64,000 nt of DNA from Quercus robur (lineage: Eukaryota; Streptophyta; Magnoliopsida; Fagales; Fagaceae), in the NCBI RefSeq assembly GCF_932294415.1, contig NC_065537.1, forward strand, positions 1,426,001 to 1,490,000, written 5' to 3'. The translations under genes were made by a program, and so were the position numbers. Under the pieces are notes generated by a model. That model worked only from the letters and a program-made list of their open reading frames with translations, was not told the origin of the DNA and ran no database searches. Positions 1-9,051 of this stretch are shown piece by piece (the first letter of the stretch is position 1; the number at the start of each line of letters is the position of its first letter).

Positions 1-960
1 AGGTAAAACCATGTTCAACCCTGAAACTAAGCTCTCAAACAAACTCGTGCCATAATAATTTACAGGTTGAAAGCACCAGTTTGCTCTTAGAACTTTGATG
101 TTAGTGGCTTGAGGTCACTGTTATATCTATTTAATCGTGTTTGGTCCTTCACAACATACTTAAACTTCACGATGTTTATTATCTTCAGCTCACTGTTATC
201 TAATATATTATGTAAGGGGCCACCACTTCAGGTTTGGATTCCTCATATTTGATTAAAAAAAAATCCGTTAGACCTAATGCTAGAGTGAATGAGGTCATGC
301 CAAGTGTCTACATCGTCTTATTCGACGAGTCTACACTGCAAGGTTTCATCAATAAATTTTGTAATGAAAATATGATGCATGAGGAATAGTCCAGGCGAGG
401 ATCAAATTCAGAATAATATAATTGCTGATTTAAGATCGACAAAAATATCCAATTAGTGGAAAATACATGTAAGCTCAGCAAAACCTCCAATAAAAATAGT
501 TGCCTGAAGTCAAGATATAGCTTCAGCCATTGTTCCAAGGAAAATCTCCTAGGTGGTTCATCGTTAATATCAAAACCTGTAAATGAATTGTGCTTTCACA
601 AAACCTTCCATTTGTATTAATAATTACTATAATCTAAAAACACGTGAGCGTCGTACAGAATTATGAAATAAATGTTATTTACACACAGACTTGGATCTAC
701 TTGATATTATATAGAATCACATAATAACATAAAAAATTCTTAGACCATTACATCCATTTCAATAATACTAATGATAGTAACGATGGGCATGAAACTAACC
801 ATCATATTAATATATCAAATTACTTTCAACGGATACCATGTTCTTCAAATTGCCACTAAAATAAAAAAATATAGAACTGTCATACAATTCTCCAAATATG
901 TTATAGCAACCACGAACTGAAAATCGTCCCCCCCTTGGGTACAATACCCAATGGGAATCA
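1..960. other. AT-rich intergenic DNA, no gene recognised
   Basis: I see only short open frames with no recognisable motif, homopolymer runs and AT-rich sequence. It lies on the 3' side of the minus-strand transposon-protein gene that ends at 961, so its right edge is probably the 3' untranslated and downstream region of that gene. Confidence 0.5.
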
Positions 961-2094
961 TCAAGAGTCAGATGGTGTAGAAGGTGGAACAGGACGTCTA
1001 TAGTGAGCTAAGTCCGCTCGCATAGCTCCAACCTCGGCAAGAAGACCATGTAGAAGCTGACCATGGGCTGCCTGAGTCGTCATAATGGTCTCTATCATAG
1101 CATGAAGAGAGGGAGGAAGAGGGCATGTATGCGCTGCATCAACAGTGTCAACATCTATCTCATCATCACCATCCTCGGCAACAACAGATGTGGGATCCCC
1201 ATGCATGTCCTCATCTTGAACATCTCCAGTAGTAGACCGTACTCGTGGTCTGTTGGATGGACCAACACTGAGGTCGACAACCTTCTTTTGGGCAGTTCGC
1301 TGTTTCAGAAATTTGGCTCCTATAGGGGCTTGGATGTGAACCAACTCGTGGGAAGGAAAGTTCTTTAATCCTAAATATTTGAGGACCCTATGGATGAGAA
1401 CTGGGAAAAACAAAGCATGCCTCTTATACTTGCTCCTACGCACCTTGACAATGGTTTCGATGAAAAGGGAAGGAAAACAAATGGAACTATTGGTGACAAG
1501 GGCGTAAAGCAAGATACACCTATCTACAGGGATTGTATGGATATGAGAGATAGGGAAAATGTTATGACAAACTATCCTAAAGAAGATATAATTAAGCTCA
1601 GTCAACTCACTTGAGCTAATACTTCGGCCAGAATCCCGATTGTTTGATCGTCCACAAAGAACATCCATAACATCATCAATACGAGGAGACATAGAGTTTG
1701 GATAAGTAGGTGTACAAATTATAGGTACATCAAGGGCTTTAGATACGTGCTCCCTAGTTATTGTAAACGGTACACCACGTATGGACGATGCCACCTTGTG
1801 ACCACCAAGATCCTCATGCACCGATAGATTCGAATAGAATTCTCTAATCAAGTCAGCTGGAGGGGGTTGTATGTTTGTACATAGGGACAGCCAATGCCTA
1901 GACTGTAGATTCTCACGAACAAAAGGATGCAGTTCCTGTAAATTGATTTGCCTTTCTCCCCAAATACGCCTACGCTTAATTAAGGTTTCAAAGGTTTGCT
2001 CATTTTCTGGCGTGAGGAACCTTAATTGATCAAACACCACTTCAGGTTCGGATGCAGCTTTGCATTTTCCCCTCTTAGTCCTCTTCGGACCCAT
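961..2094 (-). CDS. Putative plant-transposon protein (transposon-associated family), 377 aa
   Basis: Single-exon reading frame starting at an ATG with a basic N-terminus (MGPKRTKRGK). It is followed by a block (about residues 25-45, LTPENEQTFETLIKRRRIWG) typical of the family annotated in plant genomes as 'putative plant transposon protein'. The middle (about 75-250) is a compact, mostly helical-looking domain; the C-terminal 120 residues are acidic and low complexity (DGDDEIDVDTVD) with a final Ala/His/Leu-rich segment. No DDE, RT or zinc-finger catalytic signature is visible, so it is not a transposase by itself. It lies about 800 bp downstream of dyad cluster 1 and in the same orientation as the MULE transposase and the PMD gene. 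The family's biochemical role is unknown; a DNA-binding accessory role is only an inference. No internal stop or frameshift is seen. Confidence 0.65.
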   Translation of the reverse strand: MGPKRTKRGKCKAASEPEVVFDQLRFLTPENEQTFETLIKRRRIWGERQINLQELHPFVRENLQSRHWLSLCTNIQPPPADLIREFYSNLSVHEDLGGHKVASSIRGVPFTITREHVSKALDVPIICTPTYPNSMSPRIDDVMDVLCGRSNNRDSGRSISSSELTELNYIFFRIVCHNIFPISHIHTIPVDRCILLYALVTNSSICFPSLFIETIVKVRRSKYKRHALFFPVLIHRVLKYLGLKNFPSHELVHIQAPIGAKFLKQRTAQKKVVDLSVGPSNRPRVRSTTGDVQDEDMHGDPTSVVAEDGDDEIDVDTVDAAHTCPLPPSLHAMIETIMTTQAAHGQLLHGLLAEVGAMRADLAHYRRPVPPSTPSDS

Positions 2095-2892
2095 AACTAA
2101 TCGATGGTCAGTAGTGCAAACACGATCAGCTCACACAAAAACAGAACCAAAATGAAGTTTGAAGCAGAGAACAAAAATTGAAGAGTAACCAGCTACCATG
2201 TGTAGAAAATCATGCACACAATATACTGTCTAGAGCAGTTTACAACAACACAATGAAAACCAAATATTCTTATTCACGGGTTGTTTAGTTGGTGCAATAA
2301 TTGTAATGCATTTTGGTGCGAGTCAATAATTTGAAGTTAGAGACCTAGAGTATATAACAGCAGTCTTATCATATAGGAAACATACAAGTGGATTTAGGAA
2401 CTGACATATATCATACCATCGTAGCTACATGTAGTAAGTTTCACCAGCTTCTACAAAAAACAGAAAATAAATTGCACAATGTACAGTTCAGACATACAAC
2501 CAGCATATATCTATACCACACACATATGGAGCCACTGGCAAGTTCATTTTGTGGAAGGAAGACAACCTATGACATAGGCAACCTTACTAACAACAATGCA
2601 TTTGAAACTTACTAACACCCAATTTCATCACAATCTTCATAGACATAGACATAGAAGTGTGAAGCATCAAAATGCAAAATTTGAGAATAATGCACCAACA
2701 ATGTGTAATTTCAAAGACAGCAACCGTTAAAAGAGTCTTACTATGTAAAATCCTCGACGAATTTGCGCGGGAAATTGTGGGTTCTAGCCGGATGAAGCGA
2801 GAGCAATCGAAGATGTAATTTCGGATAGCTGCAAGTTCTGCAGAACTGGGGAAGAGTTAATAAAAATGGGTAATAGATTGTAATGTCCATAT
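2095..2892. other. Probable 5' leader/promoter of the 961-2094 gene
   Basis: No coding potential recognised. A higher-GC stretch at about 2745-2870 (minus sense rich in CCCGCGC, TCTCGCTTC) looks like a transcribed 5' untranslated exon of the minus-strand gene and directly abuts the first dyad of cluster 1 at 2893. Confidence 0.35.
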
Positions 2893-3486
2893 AACTCGAT
2901 TTTCTGGAAATCGAGTTATATGCAATCAAATTTTCAGCACAAGGGCTTGCACATAAACCGACTGTCCGTAAATCGAGTTATGTGTAGCACAAATAACAAG
3001 AATCCAGTTAATGGTGGAACGGCTTTCTCATAACTCGATGTTGCAGACAACGAGTTAATTTCAAATAACTCGATTATACATAACTCGAGTTATTTTCCTG
3101 GGCCCCCAGATATTTGGACTGGTCCAGATGCAGTCCAAGACGAATCGAAGTTTAAAGGTAGGCCTGCCACAATACTCGATTCTACTTGAATCGAGTTCTG
3201 TGCAGTGGACACTCACAAGAATTCAAATTCCTCGAGATGTGGAAAATCCAGTTACGTTGTACACATGCACCCACCCAGCCCATATATTTGGACTGGTCCA
3301 GATGCAGTCCAAGAGGAATCCAACTGTATATGGCTACCTCGCACAAAACCGAACTCCGGTAAAATCGAGTTATTTGCAGTAGAATATCTCAAGAATGCAA
3401 TTTCTGTGTGTAATGGCTTGCATATAAATTGATACATCATAAAGCGAGTTATTTGCAGAGTTACTCAATTTTGTAGAACTTGAGTT
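2893..3486. repeat. Dyad cluster 1 (AACTCGAT-N9-ATCGAGTT, about nine sites)
   Basis: About nine 25-bp inverted repeats, half-site AACTCGAT and reverse complement, with a 9-bp spacer of varying sequence. First site 2893-2917, last 3462-3486; some half-sites have decayed by one or two bases. Two copies of a second dyad, TTGGACTG-N9-CAGTCCAA, occur near 3114 and 3289, in the same orientation and context (after CAGCCCAGATAT-like sequence) as in the 154-bp repeats of cluster 2. The cluster sits about 0.8 kb upstream of the minus-strand gene at 961-2094. Confidence 0.85.
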
Positions 3487-4104
3487 ATTTTCACTGGTCT
3501 CCCTTAATCTTCCTGTTAGGTGTAATCATTTCTCAACATTAATTGACAATAACAAGTAGTCTTCTAAGTTGTTCCAAAAATCATGCGGGGCCTTTTTATT
3601 TAATATTTTTTATTTACTTCTTTTTTAGTGGTATGATTCTCAATAAAATGTAAGTTTCACAGTTTTCATGAAAATTTCTTTTTCATGAAAATTTCTTGAG
3701 AAAATGGATTTAGAAATAATCCAGACTCATGATTCCTTATGACAATGATAGAATTACTTGCATTTCTACCGTGTGGATGACCCACTTTCATAAGCAGTTA
3801 ATGGCAGCAGTTATGATAGGAGTCTGACAGATGTTGTTTGCAGGTTTGTTTAGTTCAAAGATGATGTTTTTCTATAAATTTTGGTGTTTTGAATGCTTCC
3901 GTGTATCCTAAATCTCTCTCCTTTTTTATTTTCCCCTTATATTCATCCTTGCGTTTGCAACACTACTGTTCTTTTGAAGGACTACTGCAACAAAAAAAAA
4001 AAAATATCATCCATTTTGTGTAGATTTGATTTCAATATAATTTAATTATCTTATCCAGAAGCATGAGTATGGTCTCTCGAATTTTAATGTTTTTGTACAT
4101 GCAG

Positions 4105-4201
4105 GGAGCTTGGCATTGGAATAGTTCCATACAGTCCTCTTGTTCGTGGTTTTTTAGCTGGCAAAGGAGCCGTGGAAAATTTGGCTGCAAATAGCGTATT
4201 G
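4105..4201 (+). pseudogene. Isolated aldo-keto reductase exon (captured fragment)
   Basis: A 97-bp exon-like block reads [16 protein letters not shown]...[15 protein letters not shown], matching the region after the substrate-binding part of plant aldo-keto reductases (auxin-induced/perakine-reductase type, where the motif is ELGIGIVAYSPLGRGF). It is preceded by a polypyrimidine-like stretch and TGCAG, and followed by TTG|GTACAT, so it kept authentic splice borders and some intron. No other exon of the gene is visible on either side, so it cannot encode an enzyme. It lies between dyad clusters 1 and 2, antisense to the B3 gene. I interpret it as transduplicated by a transposon. Confidence 0.8.
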
Positions 4202-4928
4202 GTACATATTTCACCAGTATTTTGTGTTATTCATTTGTAAGATACAAAGATTTTTCAGGAAACAATGATATTTTTCTTTGAGCAACGATTCATCAAGTTC
4301 ATTGAATAAAACAGTACATATTTTAGTCCTTGCAGTTTACAAGAAGTTCCAACTTCATCTATAACATTTGAAAAATTGCTACCAAGTGAAATTTTGAAAA
4401 TTTAGCTATCAAGCTTTTCAATTTGCCACATTATATTGATTGACACAATTGATGGATTAACTTCTCACTTATTTTTTAAACATCTAAATTTGCAAACATC
4501 AAAAATAATGACTAAAAATTATTGCACATGGTGTTATTGTATTAAAGTGTTACAATATATACAAAACATACAACAATGTCATCTGAAAAGAACAAAATCC
4601 TATAGCAATAACAATGTTGACCCCCCTAAAATAAAATCCAAGAGTCGCCATTCAATGTAATATAATTGAATGACATGCAAAAAAGGCCAAAATCCAAACA
4701 AAAGCACAGAAAAAAAATACAGCATCACATTCATTTTAAAATACATATGAAAGTTCATCATAGTAATTAAAAATTTCCCAAGAGTGAAACTCTAAACATC
4801 ACAAAAGTACCCAATCAATAAAGTTGCAAACTGGGATGAACAAAATAGGGATGAATAGTAAAGTTGCAAAGTAAACACACTCTAAACATCACATAATATT
4901 ATCATCACTTTGCATCCACCCTAACCAC

Positions 4929-7014
4929 TTAGTCTTGGCACTTGAAAATGTGGACGTTTAACACAACACCGTCCCTCATAATCAGCTCAAATACGCAAAC
5001 ATCTCCTACTTACAAACTATTTTCCCTCACAAACGCAGACCAACCAGCTGATACGACACATGATGAACCCCCACTTCGTTCATAAAGGTATAGCTTCACA
5101 GGCCATAATCGGTCCATAATCTGGAGCTTGACAGGGAGTATAAGTGCTTTGGTGTAGTCCTTGGTAAACCCGTCTCTTGGTAAGTAGTTGATAATGTGTT
5201 GGGGTAAACTCTATACAAGGAACAATAATAGATATTTAACAAATATATTCCAGCAACAAGTATCTAATTGATCTACATCTTTTCACCTAAAAACACAAAT
5301 AAGAAAAAATCATTGCGAACAAAATGTCCAGCCACAAGTATCTAGTGTGACAATCTTTCTAATTGATCTATGAAAAATGATAGTTAATGGGAGTTGCATT
5401 TCTAAATTACAAAAATATTCCATTTTAGTGAAGCTAAAAGCTTACCGCACGATCCTTGCCATTAACGTAGGATGGACGCATGATAACAGTGAAAAGGGGA
5501 TTTTCTGATTTAAAAGCATTGGCTATAACAAGATTTTTAGCTACACCACCGCCTTTCTTAGGATGGGCTGATCCTGAAAGAAGTTGAAAATACGAAGTCA
5601 TGCACATAAAATTAATAGAGCAGAAGCTAAACAAATCAACCAGTTGCTTACAAAAGTGTAACATTCAAACCCGAACCCTCTCCCCTATAAAAGTGTTTGA
5701 TGATTTCAACAGAGCTGTCATCACTCTCATCATCTTCGATCCTATGAACTTGGAGTTCGTCGTCTAAAGTATAGTCTATTTCTGTTGCAGTGGCATCAAA
5801 TATGAGTACATGAAACTGTGAATTTCCTTCATATTTGAAAACCAGCAAGTGCCCCACGGCTACACCATGAGAGCTTGCAAATTCGGACCAACCATTTTGA
5901 AACCAAACCCCCCCAGCATTTTGTGTCAACTTGACTTTCCATTTTCTACCATTTGGAATAGTGAGAAAGGCCATATCTGACAGGTCCACTCCAAATTTCT
6001 GCACGAACTTATCTGGAATCCGCTGTAAAAAGAATCTCCATAACATAAATGCAGGCTAGGGAAATAAACACATGCAATCAATCCTTATACACAATGCTAG
6101 AAAATAAAAGTTTGAATGATGGTAGAATACTTCTTAGTTACAGCCCCCCACCCCCACACAAAAAAGAAAAGAAAATCAAACAAAATAAAATGTAATCCTG
6201 CAACATTGACGTTATATTTAATAGCTATGACAGTAACAAATCTTATGAATTTTGAAACCAAATTATACAACCTAATCTTATAACCAAAATAACCATCAAC
6301 AGCTGTCAACATTTTACATTTCTCTGTTGTTGTTGAAATGTAAAAAATTTTGGGGAAATGTTGTATTTTGATAATGTGTCTGTGATTTGGTTTTGGGGTG
6401 TTGGGGAAACATTGAAGATGACCCACTTTTGTTTATGGGCAGGATTTGGATTTAGACGTAGTAATTTTTGCCACTTAGCCACTTCATAAGTTTGTGAACT
6501 CTAAAAAACAAATGATAAAAAGAGTGAACGATTTCTGTATCCTAGTTTGATCCCAGGACACAGTTTCACAGTTTAAATTGAGTTATACATCTGTGGTGAC
6601 CCTATAAGCCCTATCACATTTTCAAAAAAATGCCATCTGCTCTTGCTCTATATTTATTTTTCCTCAATCTCTACCATGCGCCCCTGTTTCATTTTTTGTT
6701 CATATAAAAGTGTACGATGCAAAAGTACTCTGTTATGTGACTGTGTTCTTCTTAAAGTGTAACCTACGTATTGCAAAATGAAAGTTTTTCTAACTACATG
6801 TAACAAATGTACATTTTTTCAAGAATCACAAATAAAGAAGATGAAGTGTTCGAAGTGTATATTAGCATATGATTTTCAGAGGAATCTAGTTTATAAATTT
6901 GAGCATACTTACAAGCTTTCCTTCCTGAACAGCATTCGGCAGAATAATCTTGAAAAAGTGTGGGGACCGATCAGCAGGACCATCGTCGTTGTCTCTCCGC
7001 CATTGAGAAGCCAT
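4929..7014 (-). CDS. B3-domain (REM/VRN1-type) DNA-binding protein, second B3 domain with internal stop
   Basis: Four exons inferred. Exon 1 is 7014-6913 (MASQWRRDND...SPHFFKIILPNAVQEGKL, donor GTAAGT). Exon 2 runs from 6022 to about 5670 and completes the first B3 domain (RIPDKFVQKFG, GVWFQNGWSEF, GHLLVFKYEG) and an acidic linker (DDESDDSS). Exon 3 is 5573-5446 (NLVIANAFKSENPLFTVIMRPSYVNGKDRA). Exon 4 is 5210-4929 and completes a second B3 domain (LPRDGFTKDYTK, SAGWSAFVREN, GDVCVFELI). Plant B3 proteins bind DNA in the nucleus. Exon 4 has an in-frame TAA at 5012-5010, just before VGDVCVFE, so translation would stop inside the second B3 domain; the residues after it are still readable to TAA at 4931. 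The exon 2 donor is uncertain: the obvious GTAAGC gives the wrong phase, while a GG|GT a few codons earlier fits. The start codon lies only about 90 bp from dyad cluster 2. Probably a recently inactivated or truncated gene. Confidence 0.72.
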
Positions 7015-7105
7015 TGTTCTGGTTCTCCAAACTTTCGCTGAGAAGAAGTTGAACAGTTGTTGCTTTGTACGTTTGAGAACTAAATAGTGGGTTGGTCATA
7101 CACAT

Positions 7106-8301
7106 AACCCGATTATTACGAAATCGAGTTATGTGTACTGGGACTAAAAGGAGTCCATGCTGTGCGCAGTGTATCTCAGAGGAATCCATGTTGTGTGTGG
7201 TGGTTTGGAAGTCCATTTGAAGTAACTCGATATCCTGAACATCAGGTTAAAGTAGAATTACTCGATACTCAAGAAATCGAGTTACATGCGAATAACTCGC
7301 TTATAGAGAAATCGAGTTAAGATAATTGGACTGGGCCCGAGGCAGTCCAAGAGGAATCTAAGTGTAGACAATGGTGATCAACGTATCTCGATTCTATAGA
7401 TATCGAGTTCCTTTCAACATAACTTGGTAACAACTAAATCGAGTTAAGTTGACTGGGCTTCCTGACCCAGCCCAGATAATTGGACTGGTCCAGAGGCAGT
7501 CCAAGAGGAATCTAAGTGTAGACAATGGTGATCAACGTATCTCGATTCTATAGCAATCGAGTTCCTTTCAACATAACTCGGTAACCACTAAATCGAGTTA
7601 AGTTTACTGGGCTTCCTGACCCAGCCCAGATAATTGGACTGGTCCAGAGGCAGTCCAAGAGGAATCTAAGTGTAGACAATGGTGATCAACGTATCTCGAT
7701 TCTATAGAAATCGAGTTCCTTTCAACATAACTCGGTAACCACTAAATCGAGTTAAGTTTACTGGGCTTCCTGACCCAGCCCAGATAATTGGACTGGTCCA
7801 GAGGCAGTCCAAGAGGAATCTAAGTGTAGACAATGGTCTTCAACGTATCTCGATGCTAAAGATATCGAGTTTTTTCCAACATAACTCGGTAATAACTTAA
7901 TCGAGTTAAGTTGACTGGCTTCCCGACCCAGCCCAGATATTTGGACTGGTCCAGAGGCAGTCCAAGAGGAATCTAAGTGTGCACAATGGTCTTCAACGTA
8001 TCTCGATGCTAAAGATATCGAGTTTTTTCCAACATAACTCGGTAATAACTTAATCGAGTTAAGTTGACTGGCTTCCCGACCTAGCCCAGCTATTTGGAGT
8101 GGTCCAGATACAGTCCAAGAGGAATCTAGCTGTGTAGAGTGCTCTCCAACGTAACTCGGTACCCTATAAATCGAGATATGTTGAACGTAACTCGGATATA
8201 GAGAAATCGAGTAACCCAGATACTTGACAATTGAGAATGGATACAGTCGAAGGGGATTGAAAATGGACTGCAACGTAACTCGTTAGCTGGAAAATCGAGT
8301 T
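7106..8301. repeat. Dyad cluster 2, including the 154-bp tandem array
   Basis: Roughly eighteen 25-bp dyads of the AACTCGAT-N9-ATCGAGTT type between 7106 and 8301. The left part (7106-7320) has dispersed single sites, the middle is a tandem array, and the right end (about 8150-8301) again has dispersed sites. Examples with exact 8-9-8 spacing are 7106-7130, 7539-7563, 7575-7599 and 8277-8301. The cluster lies between the B3 gene start (7014) and the 3' side of the MULE transposase gene (9052). Confidence 0.9.
7321..8217. repeat. 154-bp tandem repeat, about six copies, each carrying four 25-bp dyads
   Basis: Unit starts at about 7321, 7475, 7629, 7783, 7936 and 8089, giving periods of 154, 154, 154, 153 and 153 bp; a degraded seventh copy may begin near 8218. 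In the second unit the dyads are ACTGGGCT-N9-AGCCCAGA (7452-7476), TTGGACTG-N9-CAGTCCAA (7480-7504), ATCTCGAT-N9-ATCGAGTT (7539-7563) and AACTCGGT-N9-ATCGAGTT (7575-7599). All have the same 8-N9-8 layout although half-sites differ. The 7629 and 7783 copies are nearly identical, so amplification is fairly recent. No open frame across the array looks real. Confidence 0.92.
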
Positions 8302-9051
8302 TCATTTAGTATAACCTTTCTACTTGTAGTTTTGCTTGCGACTTGCACTGTTCACACCCATTCAGTATGGTGCTTATTCATAGTAAAAGTGGACCTGCTG
8401 ACAACCATGCTGTGAACAACAAGTCATCCATACAAATCATAACCAACCACATCCATCAGTAACATTCCCCCATTTGCATTACGCGAATAAAAAAATCATC
8501 CATATATACAAGCTTATTTGTAAGTAAAGAGCCTCTATGCATTTAAATCAGTTGATGTACAAAAATAAAAAGTTCCATTTATGCATTTTAAACATTCTTC
8601 ACAATTGTAAGTTGAAACTTGGACAGCATCCGCCAACAATGGTTTTAGGCAAACATGGAGTCATAGCATTTGAGTGACACCTTCTATTTGTTCTTTTCAG
8701 AAGTTGCCTCCTTTCTGAGGAGTAGCCAACACAGAAATTAGTATACAACCCATGGTAATTAATAAATTGAATTGACAAATATAGAAGAGCATTCAAGCTT
8801 GCCTACTTAAATGAGGAGCATCTACAGTTACACCTTGGCAACAATTACAAATCTGCAGCAAAACATATACAGTTAGGGAAATAGAGACCTCATGAATACT
8901 AGAATATGTACACCACAAACAATAAGATTGAAAGAATACTACAAATTACTGCCCACATCTTAATTATAACTCATATAATGTAATATCTAAACATGTAAAG
9001 AAGAATAACTTATGATACCCCCTTGTTACTATGATTTGTAATTGTTACCTG
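8302..9051. other. 3' flank of the MULE transposase gene, no gene recognised
   Basis: AT-rich sequence without recognisable coding motifs. It lies downstream of the minus-strand transposase, and probably contains its 3' untranslated region; a downstream intron or exon cannot be excluded. Confidence 0.4.

Noticed and set aside
1063-1614. Plus-strand frames opposite the transposon-protein gene
   Set aside because: They are antisense shadows of the 961-2094 coding sequence.
7321-8217. A CRISPR-like repeat array
   Set aside because: The 154-bp units are contiguous with no unique spacers, and the window is clearly plant nuclear DNA.
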